Shown here piece after piece: positions 9,120 through 18,424 of a stretch of 64,000 nt of DNA. The translations under genes were made by a program, and so were the position numbers. Source of the DNA: Acidovorax carolinensis (lineage in GTDB: Bacteria; Pseudomonadota; Gammaproteobacteria; Burkholderiales; Burkholderiaceae_C); NCBI RefSeq assembly GCF_002157145.1, contig NZ_CP021361.1, positions 186,001 through 250,000 of the forward strand, read 5' to 3'. The notes beneath the pieces were generated by a model. It saw only the letters and a program-made list of their open reading frames with translations. It was not told the DNA's origin and made no database searches. Numbering within the stretch: the first letter of the stretch is position 1; every line of letters begins with the position of its first letter.

Positions 9120-9988
9120 ATGACCGACAACGTGCCAGAACAAGAACCCACAGCGGCGCCCGCCGCCGCCCCGGTGGCCGCTGCCAGCGCCCCACAGGCC
9201 TTGCAGCAGCCCGAGACTGGCGACAGCGCTCCGGCTGCCACTGCTGAGGCGCCTGCCGCTGCGGAAGCGCCGGGGGGCGATCGCCCGCCCCGGGGTGGGC
9301 GTGGTGGCCGCAACAACGGCCGCGGTCGCGCCCGTACCGAGGGCCAACAAGCCCGGCGGGTCAGCCGGCACTGTCGCGCACGCCCCCGCGCACCCATCCG
9401 GCGCTGGAGCAGCTGGCGGGGCTCTATCCCCATCTGTTTGGCGCGGTGTTTTTGCCGCTCAAGCGCGGCATCTTTCAGGACCTGCTGGAAGCCCACCCCG
9501 AGCTGTTTGAGCGCGATGCACTCAAGGTGGCGCTGGGCATCCACACCCGTTCCACCCGCTACCTGCAAAGCGTGGCCGCAGGCGAAAAGCGCCACGACCT
9601 CGCGGGCCAGCCCGTCGAAGACATGGCGCCCGAGCATGTGCACCATGCGCTGCTGGAAGTGTTTCGCCGCCGCAAGGCCCGCGCGGGCGAAGATGTTTTG
9701 CCCAAGCTGCGCAAGCGCATGATCCAGGCGTTCGAGGCCTCGGGCCTCACGCGCGAGGCCTATACCGAGCTGGTCACCGGCCGCGATGAGGCGGCCAATG
9801 CCATCCTGCAGGAAGCCTTTGCCGAATGGGCGGCCCGCAATGCCAAGGATGAGGCCCTGCTGCGTGCTTTTGAGGCCAGCGGCCAGTCGCTGGATGCCTT
9901 TGCCGACATGTACGGCATGGACCCGCGCCAGACCGGCCAGATGCTGGAGCGCGCGCGCCGCCAGCGCCCGCCCGCCACAACGGCCTGA
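9120..9988 (+). CDS. ProQ/FinO-domain RNA chaperone (one apparent frameshift)
   Basis: The first 75 residues are a low-complexity Ala/Pro/Gly/Arg-rich region ending in an RGG-like stretch (RGGRGGRNNGRGRAR). The following 130 residues form a ProQ/FinO domain, recognisable by LPLKRGIFQDLLEAHPEL, RDALKVALGIHTRS and RYLQ. ProQ/FinO proteins bind structured small RNAs and mRNA 3' ends. The two parts lie in different frames. Adding one G to GGG at 9341-9343 joins them into 289 residues with a continuous Pro/Thr-rich linker. The C-terminal tail has a helical segment found only in the beta-proteobacterial form. Confidence 0.8.
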
Positions 9989-9998
9989 TCGCAGCCTT

Positions 9999-10493
9999 TT
10001 ATGCGGCGGGGGCGGCCAGCGCCGCCTCGATATCCGCTGCCAGCTTTTTCGGCGCATCCTGTGGCGCATAGCGGCGGATCACGCGGCCGTCCCGGCCCAC
10101 GAGGAACTTCGTGAAGTTCCACTTGATGGCCTTGCTGCCCAGCAGGCCAGGGGCTTCGGCGGTGAGCCACTGGTACAGCGGCGAGGCGTTGGTGCCGTTC
10201 ACGTCGATCTTGGCCATCATCGGAAAGCTCACGCCGTAGTTGCGCTGGCAGAAACTGGCGATTTCGTCGTTGCTGCCGGGGTCCTGCTGGCCGAACTGGT
10301 TGCACGGAAAACCCAGCACCACCAGCCCCTTGCCGCCGTATTGTTTGTGCAGTTCTTCCAGCCCGCCGAACTGCGGGGTGAAGCCGCAGGCGCTGGCTGT
10401 GTTGACGATCAGCAATACCTTGCCCTCAAACTGCCGCAGCGGCACGGCGGGCCCGCTCATGGCCTGGGCTTCGAAGTCGTAGAGGCTGGACAT
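9999..10493 (-). CDS. Glutathione peroxidase (cysteine type)
   Basis: 164-residue thioredoxin-fold peroxidase that reduces hydroperoxides with glutathione or thioredoxin. The peroxidatic Cys36 is in NTASACGFTPQ, the catalytic glutamine in GFPCNQFGQQ, and the tryptophan/asparagine pair in IKWNFTKFLV. The ATG at 10493 is preferred because AAGGAG lies 7 bases upstream; a longer frame from 10532 adds 13 residues not found in the family. It converges with the ProQ gene, only 10 bases apart. An unlinked EamA exporter lies upstream on the same strand. Confidence 0.9.
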   Translation of the reverse strand: MSSLYDFEAQAMSGPAVPLRQFEGKVLLIVNTASACGFTPQFGGLEELHKQYGGKGLVVLGFPCNQFGQQDPGSNDEIASFCQRNYGVSFPMMAKIDVNGTNASPLYQWLTAEAPGLLGSKAIKWNFTKFLVGRDGRVIRRYAPQDAPKKLAADIEAALAAPAA

Positions 10494-10565
10494 GGGCAAC
10501 TCCTTGGGGGCGAACCGGATCGAAAGGCCCATGGTAGCGGCTTGCGTCGGGCGTTGCCCGGTGTG

Positions 10566-11468
10566 TCAGGTGCTGACGTGGGGGCGTGGTTGCAGGGATG
10601 GCAAGGCCGCCAGCAGCGCCGCCAGCATGATCAGCGCCCCGCCCAGCAGGGTGCGCGGCGCCAGCGTGTCGGAGGTGAGCAGGGCCGACGACACGCTGGC
10701 AAACACCACCTCGGACAGCATCACCAGGGCCGTGGTGCCCGCCGCCAACCGGGCGGCACCATATTGCAGTGCGTAGTTGCCCAGCAGAAAGGCCAGCGCC
10801 AGCGCCAGGGCCAGCGGGACCCAGGCCTGTGCCAAGGCGGGCAGGGCGGGCACGGCCCCCAGCGCCAGCCCCGCTGAGGCACTGAGGCCGGCCAGCAGAG
10901 CGCCGCCGCCAAACATGGCCAGCATGCGCGCCTTGCCGGGCACTGCGTGCAGGCGCCGCAATGTGACATTGGTGAGTGCAAAACAGAAACCGCCCGCCAG
11001 GGCCAGCAGGTCGGCACCCGACAGGTGGGACGCCAGCCGGTCCCAGGCGGCATCGGCGGGCACCAGCACCAGCGCCACACCTGCAAAGGCCAGCAGCAGC
11101 CGCACCAGCGCCACGCCCGTGGGGCGGTCGCCCAGCACCTTCCAGGCCAGCAGCACCGACCAGGCGGGCATGAGATAAAACAGCAGCACCACGCGCACCA
11201 CGTCGCCCACGGTCACGGCCCAGTTGAAGGCCACGTTGGTAAGACCCGAGCTCAGCGCCAGCAGCCACAGGCCAGGGTGCTGCAGCGTGCTGCGCAGCGC
11301 CTGCGGGCGGGCCAGCAGCAGGCAGACCAGGGCCAGCGCATACATCAACGCCGTCGCCCACAGCGGGTGCAGCCCGGCCGCATGCAGCTGCCTGAAAGGC
11401 CACCACGAAACGCCCCAGACAAAGGCGTTGAGCAGCAGGGCCAGTATGGGGAGCAGGTTGGGAGTCAA
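10566..11468 (-). CDS. EamA-family drug/metabolite transporter
   Basis: 300-residue protein with ten predicted membrane helices in two EamA repeats: the first from about residue 7 (NAFVWGVSWWPF), the second from about 150 (LALAGGFCFALTNV). Proteins of this family export small metabolites or amino acids; the substrate cannot be told from sequence. It follows lplT on the same strand, separated by 53 bases that hold a repeat copy, so it may be transcribed alone or by read-through. Confidence 0.82.
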   Translation of the reverse strand: MTPNLLPILALLLNAFVWGVSWWPFRQLHAAGLHPLWATALMYALALVCLLLARPQALRSTLQHPGLWLLALSSGLTNVAFNWAVTVGDVVRVVLLFYLMPAWSVLLAWKVLGDRPTGVALVRLLLAFAGVALVLVPADAAWDRLASHLSGADLLALAGGFCFALTNVTLRRLHAVPGKARMLAMFGGGALLAGLSASAGLALGAVPALPALAQAWVPLALALALAFLLGNYALQYGAARLAAGTTALVMLSEVVFASVSSALLTSDTLAPRTLLGGALIMLAALLAALPSLQPRPHVST

Positions 11469-11480
11469 ATCGGCATTTGG

Positions 11481-11523
11481 CGCTTATTTGGTAAGCGCTA
11501 ACAGCTATTCAATAAATAGCTTC
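11481..11523 (-). repeat. Copy B of the dispersed TAGCT...GCGCTT repeat
   Basis: On the minus strand it reads GAATAGCTGTTAGCGCTTAC after a TATTTATT run. It lies directly behind the lplT stop, in the gap before the EamA gene, and its edge touches the last bases of lplT. Confidence 0.65.
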
Positions 11524-12826
11524 AGTGGTGCGTATCCTGCCGCGCGATGTGCAGCAGGTGGTTCAGTTCCTCGCTGTGGTTGCGGCAGTTGCTGGCATGC
11601 CAGCGCTGGATGACCAGCATGATGCCGGCGACCACCACCCCAAACACGGTGATGGCGCCGAACACCGACAAGCCCAGCTTGAGCGACAGGCTGTAGAACG
11701 CGCCCAGGCCCAGGATGCAGGCCTGCTCGTTGAAGTTCTGCACCGCAATCGAGCGCCCCGCGCCCATGAGGTTGTGGCCCCGGTGCTGCAGCAGGGCGTT
11801 CATGGGCACCACCAGAAAACCGCCCAGCCCGCCCAGCAGGATGAGGAACGGAATGGCCACCCAGATGTTGCTGATGAACACCATCAGGATCAGCAGCAGC
11901 CCCATCGTGATGCCCAGTGGAATCACACGGGTGGCCATGTCCAGGCGCATGCGCATCGATGCCGCCACGGCGCCCACGGCGGTGCCGATGGCCACCACGC
12001 CGGTCAGGGCCGACGCCTGCGTGGTGTTGTAGCCCAGGGCCACGCCGGCCCAGGCCAGCACGATGAACTTGAGGTTGCCCCCCGCACCCCAGAACAGCGT
12101 GGTGGTGGACAGCGAGATCTGGCCCAGCTTGTCGCGCCACAGGCGGCTATTGCAGGCCCAGAAATCGGGCAGCAAGGCCAGGGTGTTGGCCAAAATGCTG
12201 CGTTGCGGGTTCTGGCGCAGCGGGCGCATCTCCACGCCCGTATGGGGAATGCGCGTGTTGAACCAGGCGGCCAGGGCATACACCAGAATCAGCGCAGCAA
12301 TGGCCGATTCGGCGGCGGTATCGACGCCGGTATCGATCATGGGAATGTTGATGGACAGCAGCGCCGCCGACAGATGCTGCCCCACGAGCTGCCCGCCCAG
12401 CAGCACCCCGAGGATGATGGAGGCAATGGTCAGCCCCTCGATCCAGCCGTTGGCCTTGACCAGCTGCGAAGCCGGCAGCAGCTCGGTGAGGATGCCGTAC
12501 TTGGCTGGCGAATAGGCCGCGGCGCCCAGCCCCACCACGGCGTAGGCCATCAGCGGGTGCGAGCCGAACAGCATCATCAGGCAGCCCACGATCTTGATCG
12601 CATTGCTGACAAACATCACCTTGCCCTTGGGCAAGGCATCGGCAAACGCGCCCACAAAAGGCGCCAGCACTACATAGAACAGGGCAAACATGGGCACCAG
12701 TGCCGCGCGCTGCCATTCGGGGGCACCGCTGGTGCGCAGCAATTCCACGGCCGCCACGAAGAGTGCGTTGTCGGCAAGCGAGCTGAAAAACTGCGCCGAC
12801 ATGATGGTGTAGAAACCGCGCTTCAT
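11522..12826 (-). CDS. lplT: Lysophospholipid transporter LplT
   Basis: 434-residue major-facilitator protein with about twelve helices. The N-terminal MSAQFFSSLADNALFVAA, PFVGAFADALPKGKVM and YSPAKYGILTEL motifs are those of LplT. LplT flips lysophospholipids across the inner membrane so they can be re-acylated; in E. coli it works with Aas, which is not in this window. A hydrophilic tail of about 25 residues contains a His-rich end. The upstream gap to alr holds the 269-base inverted-repeat element. Confidence 0.9.
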   Translation of the reverse strand: MKRGFYTIMSAQFFSSLADNALFVAAVELLRTSGAPEWQRAALVPMFALFYVVLAPFVGAFADALPKGKVMFVSNAIKIVGCLMMLFGSHPLMAYAVVGLGAAAYSPAKYGILTELLPASQLVKANGWIEGLTIASIILGVLLGGQLVGQHLSAALLSINIPMIDTGVDTAAESAIAALILVYALAAWFNTRIPHTGVEMRPLRQNPQRSILANTLALLPDFWACNSRLWRDKLGQISLSTTTLFWGAGGNLKFIVLAWAGVALGYNTTQASALTGVVAIGTAVGAVAASMRMRLDMATRVIPLGITMGLLLILMVFISNIWVAIPFLILLGGLGGFLVVPMNALLQHRGHNLMGAGRSIAVQNFNEQACILGLGAFYSLSLKLGLSVFGAITVFGVVVAGIMLVIQRWHASNCRNHSEELNHLLHIARQDTHH

Positions 12827-12914
12827 CGAATGGCTGGAGGGGGTATCAGCGAGACTGATGCCCGATTAAATGGAGAGCCCGCGTACAGGTGACTGGCGGT
12901 TATATCACGCGCTC

Positions 12915-13183
12915 AGAGCCTGTTTGCGATCTCCCAGGGGCCGCGCAGCGGTCTTTGCGGGATGGGATGCAAGGCGCGGTGGGCAGTGGATAGCTCGGCT
13001 ATCCACAAGCGCCGCAACGCAGCAGACCGCCCGCAAAGACCACTGCCCGAAGGGCTGGAGCGAAATCGGGCGATTGAACGCCCCGGCTGCTTGCATGGGC
13101 ACCAGCCCATGCGGCGCACCCGAAGCCTTCACTCATCCCGATTGCGCGCCAACGCGGCCCCTGGGAGATCGCAAACAGGCTCT
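12915..13183. repeat. 269-base element with perfect 31-base terminal inverted repeats
   Basis: The arms at 12915-12945 and 13153-13183 are exact reverse complements over 31 bases. Inside are further nested palindromes: GTCTTTGCGGG at 12951-12961 pairs with 13031-13041, GTGGATAG-N5-CTATCCAC forms a hairpin near 12987, and CATGGGC-ACCA-GCCCATG another near 13095. There is no open frame of note and no obvious target duplication. Size and ends resemble a MITE or other non-autonomous element. It fills most of the 406-base gap between lplT and alr and would fold into a long cruciform or RNA hairpin. Confidence 0.75.
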
Positions 13184-13216
13184 TGTGCCCGTAATGCCAG
13201 AATCCCATGCTCGTTT

Positions 13217-13226
13217 CCCCCCCCCC
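13217..13226 (+). other. C10 homopolymer just upstream of alr
   Basis: Ten consecutive C residues end seven bases before the alr ATG and occupy the place of a ribosome binding site. An upstream ATG at 13194 is in frame with alr only at this exact tract length. Slippage here could change expression, but the length is also the kind of call most prone to error. Confidence 0.5.
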
Positions 13227-13232
13227 ATTGCC

Positions 13233-14348
13233 ATGCCGCGCCCGATCCAAGCCACCATCCATACCTCTGCCCTGCAACACAACCTGGAGCGCGTGCGCCA
13301 GGCCGTGCCCGACGCCAAAACCTGGGCCGTGGTCAAGGCCAATGCCTATGGGCACGGCATTGAGCGGGCCTTTGAAGGGCTGCGCGCCGCTGATGGCTTT
13401 GCCCTGCTCGACTTGGCCGAGGCCGAGCGCGTGCGCCACCTGGGCTGGCGGGGCCCCATCCTGCTGCTGGAGGGCGTGTTCGAGCCGCGCGACCTGGAGC
13501 TGTGCTCGCGCCTGTCGCTGTGGCATGCCGTGCACTGCGACGAGCAGATCGACATGCTGGCCGCCCACAAGACGCAGGTGCCGCACCGCGTGTTCCTCAA
13601 GCTGAACTCAGGCATGAACCGGCTGGGCTTCACGGCGCAGCGCTACCGCAGCGCCTGGGCGCGCCTGAACGCGCTACCGCAGGTGGACGAAATCTCGTTC
13701 ATGACCCATTTCAGCGATGCCGACGGAGCGCGCGGCGTTGCGCACCAGATGGCGGCCTTCAATGCGGCCACGCAAGATCTGCCCGGCGAGCGCAGCGTCT
13801 GCAATAGCGCCGCCACGCTGCGCTTTGCCAGCGACGCCCAGGTGCGGGGCGACTGGGTGCGCGCGGGCATCGTGCTGTATGGCAGCGCGCCCGATTTTCC
13901 GGTCCACAGCGCCGACCACTGGGACGTGCAGCCCACCATGACGCTGTCCAGCCGCATCATCGGCACGCAGCAACTGCAGGCGGGCGACACCGTGGGCTAC
14001 GGCTCGCGTTTCACAGCCGAGGGGCCGCTCACCATCGGTGTGACCGCCTGCGGCTACGCCGATGGCTACCCGCGCCATTGCGACACCGGCACGCCCGTGC
14101 TGGTGGACGGCGTGCGCACGCGCCTGGTGGGGCGGGTGAGCATGGACATGGTGACCGTGGACCTGACCCCGGTCATCGCGGCCGGTGTGGACGCCGGTTT
14201 CGGCAGTGAAGTCACGTTGTGGGGGCGGGCGCGCAACGGCACCATGCTGCCCATCGACGAGGTGGCGCAGGCCGCTGGCACCGTGGGCTACGAGCTGATG
14301 TGTGCGCTCGCGCCGCGCGTGCCTGTGGCGGTGGACGGCGCTGCCTGA
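13233..14348 (+). CDS. alr: Alanine racemase
   Basis: 371-residue fold-type III PLP enzyme that makes D-alanine for peptidoglycan (or for catabolism if this is a DadX-type copy). The PLP lysine is in [10 protein letters not shown] near residue 34 and the opposing catalytic tyrosine in GYADGYPRH near residue 271. The C-terminal beta domain includes [12 protein letters not shown]. The ATG at 13233 is chosen because similarity begins at PRPIQATI; an in-frame ATG at 13194 would add 13 residues encoded across the C10 tract. No clear Shine-Dalgarno is present. Confidence 0.92.
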   Translation: MPRPIQATIHTSALQHNLERVRQAVPDAKTWAVVKANAYGHGIERAFEGLRAADGFALLDLAEAERVRHLGWRGPILLLEGVFEPRDLELCSRLSLWHAVHCDEQIDMLAAHKTQVPHRVFLKLNSGMNRLGFTAQRYRSAWARLNALPQVDEISFMTHFSDADGARGVAHQMAAFNAATQDLPGERSVCNSAATLRFASDAQVRGDWVRAGIVLYGSAPDFPVHSADHWDVQPTMTLSSRIIGTQQLQAGDTVGYGSRFTAEGPLTIGVTACGYADGYPRHCDTGTPVLVDGVRTRLVGRVSMDMVTVDLTPVIAAGVDAGFGSEVTLWGRARNGTMLPIDEVAQAAGTVGYELMCALAPRVPVAVDGAA

Positions 14349-14441
14349 TCGGCCCTCGCCAGACAACGCATTCTCCACATGGCCAGCCCCTGCCGGATAA
14401 GCGGCAATCAACCCACGGCCTCCAGCTGGCGCTCGGTGCGC

Positions 14442-15263
14442 ATGCCGCACCACGCCACAGTGGCCCGCACGTTGCAGCAGCGCTACCGCCTGCGCTGGCA
14501 CGGGCTGCTGATCGGCAGCTTCACGCTGCTGCTCATGGGGTGCAGCGCGCATGTGCAGATGCTGCTGGGGGTGGACTCGCTGGCGCTGCGCTATCTGGTC
14601 ACGCTGTCGGTCGGTTACCTGGGCTATTTGCTGGTGCTGCGCGCCTGGGCGGCCCGGCTGGTGCGGCAGCGCAAATTTGGGGATAGCGGCGCAGACGGCG
14701 GCGGCGGGGGCGATGCGCTGGACCTGGTCACCGAACTGCCCTGGCCACGAGGTGGGTGCAGCGACGTCGGCGTTCCCCTGCCGCGCACCGGCGGGGGCGA
14801 CTTTGGTGGCGGCGGTGCTTCCGGCGAGTTTGACGGGCCAGGGCCCTCGGGCCTGCCCGATGCAGTTTTGAATGGCGGCAGTGAATCCAGCACGCTGGTT
14901 GACCTTGCCAGCGGTGCCGCCGACGCCATGGGCAGTGCGGACGAAGGGGCCGTGGTCGTGGTGCCGGTGGTGGCGATTTTCCTCATCGGTGCCGCGCTGA
15001 TTTTGGGTGCGGGCTCGCTGGCCATGCTGTTCTTTGGCTGGGATGTGCTGTTGACGGTGGCGGTGGAACTGGCGTTTTCGGTGGCCACGGCCCGTGCTGC
15101 CGTGGGCGTGGAGCGCGAAGGCTGGCTTACGGCGGCCGTGCGCCTGACCTGGAAACCGCTGCTCGGTGCGCTGGTCTGCGCCGTGCTGCTGGGCGCCGGC
15201 ATTGACCATTTCCTGCCCGACGTGCACTCGCTGCCCGCAGCGGTGAAACTCCTGCGGGGGTGA
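14442..15263 (+). CDS. Hypothetical membrane protein
   Basis: 273 residues from the ATG at 14442 (21 more from 14379). Two N-terminal helices lie at about residues 23-40 and 48-66, then a Gly/Asp-rich loop of about 100 residues, then a strongly hydrophobic C-terminal third with about three helices. The fold resembles proteins described only as conserved membrane proteins in Comamonadaceae; no catalytic motif is visible. It starts 93 bases after alr on the same strand and is followed by a repeat copy. Confidence 0.6.
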   Translation: MPHHATVARTLQQRYRLRWHGLLIGSFTLLLMGCSAHVQMLLGVDSLALRYLVTLSVGYLGYLLVLRAWAARLVRQRKFGDSGADGGGGGDALDLVTELPWPRGGCSDVGVPLPRTGGGDFGGGGASGEFDGPGPSGLPDAVLNGGSESSTLVDLASGAADAMGSADEGAVVVVPVVAIFLIGAALILGAGSLAMLFFGWDVLLTVAVELAFSVATARAAVGVEREGWLTAAVRLTWKPLLGALVCAVLLGAGIDHFLPDVHSLPAAVKLLRG

Positions 15264-15274
15264 TGGATCGCTCT

Positions 15275-15323
15275 GTTTTTGATAGCTATTGGCGCTTTAT
15301 TGATGGAGGCTAGAGCCCATTTT
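15275..15323 (+). repeat. Copy C of the dispersed TAGCT...GCGCTT repeat
   Basis: TTTTTGATAGCTATTGGCGC followed by TTTATTGATGGAGGCTAGAGCCC. It lies 11 bases after the stop of the hypothetical membrane protein gene, at the same 3'-end position as most other copies. Confidence 0.7.
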
Positions 15324-15695
15324 ACCTAGGTGAATGGGATCTTTGGCGGCGGATGCGGTGGCCATTCCGGCGGCCATCACCCGTTTGCGGTGGCGTCGAG
15401 AGTGCTGCATACGCGTTCCCGCCCGACCCTGTCCTGAAGCATGCCCACAGCAACGAAGTGACGCTGCATCGGCCTTGGCAGCCGCGGTTTTTTTGCGGGC
15501 CACGCGGTAGCAGGGGCATCGCCCTTGGTTTTGACGGGCTCTGGCTCATCGGTGACCAGACCGCGCTGCCCGCCAACGTCGCTGCCTTGTGGCAGCGGGT
15601 TGTGGCAAAGCACTGTGCGCTCTATGCATTCGGTTACACGGCTGGCGGCCGCACAGGACGTGACGGATCGCGCCAAGGCGCGCATACTGAAAAAC
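15324..15695. other. 372-base gap, no confident gene
   Basis: No convincing gene. On the minus strand, a Lys/Ala-rich segment around 15470-15503 (VARKKTAAAKADAASLR) becomes continuous with an acidic segment upstream if one G is restored near 15503. That hints at a frame-damaged small basic protein, but no start codon or family match is visible. The plus strand carries the leader of the transglycosylase gene. Confidence 0.4.
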
Positions 15696-16597
15696 ATGCG
15701 TATCAGCCTGTTGATCCTTGCGCCGCTGTCGGTGGCGTTGCCCTGCGCCTTGGGCGCGGGGCAGCGCGGGCGCAGGGTGGCGAAACCGACAGCAACCGCG
15801 CGGCCAGCCTGCGCCAGGAGGCCATCGCCTACGAGCATGGCGAGGGCGTGGCGCGCGACCCGCTGCGGGCTGCAGCCCTCTATTGCGCGAGCGCGCGGCT
15901 CGGTGACATGCAGGCCCAGTACAACCTTGGATGGATGTATGCCCATGGCCGCGGTGTGGCGCGCGACGATGCGGCGGCAGCCTTCTTCTTCCAGGCCGCT
16001 GCCGAGCAGGGGCTGGGCGTGGCCGAGCGCATGTTGCACGTTGTGGGGGGCGCCACCGACGAGGTGCCCGAGTGCCTGCGTGCCCCACCGCCCGATCAGC
16101 CTGCGGCGGCCCGGCCGGGCGTGAACTATGCGCTGACCGCGCCGCGCAAGATCGTGGAGCTGGTGCACAAGATGGCGCCCCAATACCAGGTCGAGCCGCA
16201 GCTGGCGCTGGCCATCATTGCCGCCGAATCGAACTTCAACACCCAGGCACTGTCGCCCAAGAACGCGCAGGGCCTGATGCAGCTGATTCCCGAAACGAGC
16301 GAGCGGTTCAACGTCAAGAACCCGTACGACCCGGCGCAGAACATCCGCGGGGGCCTGACCTATCTGCGCTGGTTGCTGGCCTACTTCGAGGGCGACCTGG
16401 CGCTGGTGGCTGCCGCCTACAACGCTGGCGAGGGCAAGGTCGAGCGCTATCGCGGCGTGCCGCCCTATCTGGAGACGCGCGCCTACGTGCAACGCATCCT
16501 CAAGGCCGTCGGCGCCACCGCGCACCCGTTCGACCGCACCGTGGCCCCGCCTTCGCCGGCGCTCGAACGCATTCGGTTGGCACTGCGGCGCAAGTAG
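15696..16597 (+). CDS. Sel1-repeat lytic transglycosylase (one apparent frameshift)
   Basis: Predicted periplasmic enzyme that cleaves the glycan strands of peptidoglycan. A signal peptide begins at the ATG at 15696 (MRISLLILAPLSVALPC). Two Sel1-type repeats cover about residues 38-110 and an SLT domain covers about 150-270, with catalytic Glu178 in AAESNFN, then GLMQLIPET and AAYNAGEGKVERY. The signal peptide and the rest are in different frames. One extra G in GGGG at 15758-15761 unites them into 300 residues with a normal signal-peptide end (ALGAGAARA). Confidence 0.82.
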
Positions 16598-16747
16598 CGC
16601 CTGCGCGGTGCGCCTGCGGGCGCACATCGTCGGTGGCATGCAGGGGTGCTCTGACCCTGCTACGCATATGGATACAACAACAAAATTGTTCCGGCGGCGC
16701 ACGCCCTCGGTCACAGTAGCGACTTGTTATCTGAGAGGGAAAAACCC

Positions 16748-18328
16748 ATGCATTTCAAACCCCTGCTGCTTGCTGCGGCGCTGGCTGTCACCCTGCCCCT
16801 GGCCACGCAGGCCAAGACCTTCCGCTGGGCGCGCGCCGTCGATGTGTCGTCGTGGGACGTTCACGCCCAGAACGTGGGCGTGAACAACACCTTGCACGCA
16901 GCCGTGTACGACACACTGGTCGAATACAACAGCAAGACCTTCAAGCCCGAACCATCGTTGGCCACGGAATGGAAACTGGTGAGCCCCACCCAGCTGCGCC
17001 TGACCTTGCGCAAGGGCGTGAAGTTCAGCGACGGCAGCGAGTTCACCGCCGACGATGCCAAGTTTTCGCTGGAGCGTGCCAAGTCGAAAAGCTCCAACTA
17101 CGCGGTCTATGCCCAGGGCATTGACCGGGTGGAAAAAGTCAACAGCCACACCATCGACATTTTCTCGGACGTGCCCAACCCGGTGCTGCTCAACCAGTTG
17201 ACCGAGCTGCGCATCCTCAGCAAGGCCTGGGCCGAGAAGAACAAGTCGGTGGAGCCCAAGGACATCAAGAACAAGGACGAAACCTTTGCCCACCGCAATG
17301 CCCTGGGCACGGGGCCATTCGTGCTCAAGTCGTGGACGCCGGACCAGCGCGTGGTGCTGGAGCCCAACCCGCACTGGTGGGGCAAGGGCAAGTTCGCCAC
17401 CAACGTGACCGAGGTGGTTTACACCCCCATTAAGTCGGATGCTACGCGCACGGCGGCGCTGCTGTCGGGCGAGATCGATTTCATCATCGACCCGAGCCTG
17501 CAGGATCTGGCGCGGGTGCGCCAGACGCAGGGCCTCAAGGTGCTGGAAGGCGCCGAATACCGCACCATTTTTCTGGGGCTGGACCAGTTCCGCGACGAAT
17601 TGCCGGGCTCGGACGTCAAGGGCAAGAACCCGCTCAAGGATGTACGCGTGCGCAAGGCGCTCTACCAGGCGATCGACATCAATGCCATCCAGCGCGTGGT
17701 GCTGCGTGGCCTGGCCCAGCCCACGGGCGCGCTGGTTGCCCACCAGGTCAACGGCTGGACGCCCAAGGCCGATGTGCGCTACCCCTTTGATGCCAAGGCC
17801 GCGCAAAAACTGCTGGCCGATGCGGGCTACCCCAACGGCTTCGAGGTGGACTTTGCCTGCAGCGCGGGCCGCTACATCAACGACGAGCAGCTGTGCCAGG
17901 CCATCGCGTCGCAGTGGGCCAAGGTGGGCGTGAAGGCCAAGCTGCGCTCGCTGCCGTTTGCCACCTATTTCCCGATGATCCAGCGCAATGAGGCCAGCAT
18001 CTACCTGCTGGGCTGGGGCGTGCCGACGTTTGATGCGTTCTATTCGCTGCAGTCGCTGATTCGCTCGCCGGGTGCGGGTGGCGACGGCAACTTCAACCTG
18101 GGCCGTTTCAGCAACCCGCAGCAGGATGCGCTGATCGAGCGCATCAAGAAGGAAACCGATCCGGTCACGCGCAACGGGCTGATCGAAAAGGCGCTGGTGC
18201 AGGACCACGAGCTCATTTCGCACATCCCGCTGTACAACCAGGTGATCCCGTGGGCCGCCACGCAGAAGGTTGACCTGCCGCACCGGGCGGACAACCGCAT
18301 TGACTGGCGCGCGCTCAAGGTCAACTGA
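16748..18328 (+). CDS. ABC transporter substrate-binding protein, family 5 (peptide/opine type)
   Basis: 526-residue periplasmic binding protein with a clear signal peptide (HFKPLLLAAALAVTLPLATQAK). The SBP_bac_5 core includes LVEYNSKTFKPEPSLA, a FTADDAKFSLERA segment and LGTGPFVLKSW. The family delivers oligopeptides, dipeptides, nickel or glycosides to ABC importers. No permease or ATPase gene is adjacent, so the partner must lie elsewhere. GAGAGGG at 16733-16739 supports the ATG at 16748. A strong terminator follows. Confidence 0.87.
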   Translation: MHFKPLLLAAALAVTLPLATQAKTFRWARAVDVSSWDVHAQNVGVNNTLHAAVYDTLVEYNSKTFKPEPSLATEWKLVSPTQLRLTLRKGVKFSDGSEFTADDAKFSLERAKSKSSNYAVYAQGIDRVEKVNSHTIDIFSDVPNPVLLNQLTELRILSKAWAEKNKSVEPKDIKNKDETFAHRNALGTGPFVLKSWTPDQRVVLEPNPHWWGKGKFATNVTEVVYTPIKSDATRTAALLSGEIDFIIDPSLQDLARVRQTQGLKVLEGAEYRTIFLGLDQFRDELPGSDVKGKNPLKDVRVRKALYQAIDINAIQRVVLRGLAQPTGALVAHQVNGWTPKADVRYPFDAKAAQKLLADAGYPNGFEVDFACSAGRYINDEQLCQAIASQWAKVGVKAKLRSLPFATYFPMIQRNEASIYLLGWGVPTFDAFYSLQSLIRSPGAGGDGNFNLGRFSNPQQDALIERIKKETDPVTRNGLIEKALVQDHELISHIPLYNQVIPWAATQKVDLPHRADNRIDWRALKVN

Positions 18329-18346
18329 CCAGGCCCGCAAAGTCAA

Positions 18347-18382
18347 AAGCCCCGGCGCCGTGATGGCGCCGGGGCTTTTTTG
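18347..18382 (+). terminator. Rho-independent terminator after the binding-protein gene
   Basis: A 13-bp perfect stem (AAGCCCCGGCGCC / GGCGCCGGGGCTT) with a 5-base loop ends in a run of T residues. It begins 18 bases after the stop codon and separates this gene from the convergent GST gene. Confidence 0.92.
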
Positions 18383-18424
18383 CGGACGTTTCCTGCGCCG
18401 GGCGCGGCACGCCGCAGGGCGTGT

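Noticed and set aside
13674..15227. 517-codon open frame on the minus strand across alr and the next gene
   Set aside because: It mirrors alr codons, is His/Gln/Arg-rich and low in hydrophobic structure; no ribosome site or motif.
15297..15560. Lys/Ala-rich minus-strand reading frame
   Set aside because: A short segment looks coding if one base is restored, but there is no start codon, ribosome site or family match, and its end is encoded by repeat copy C.
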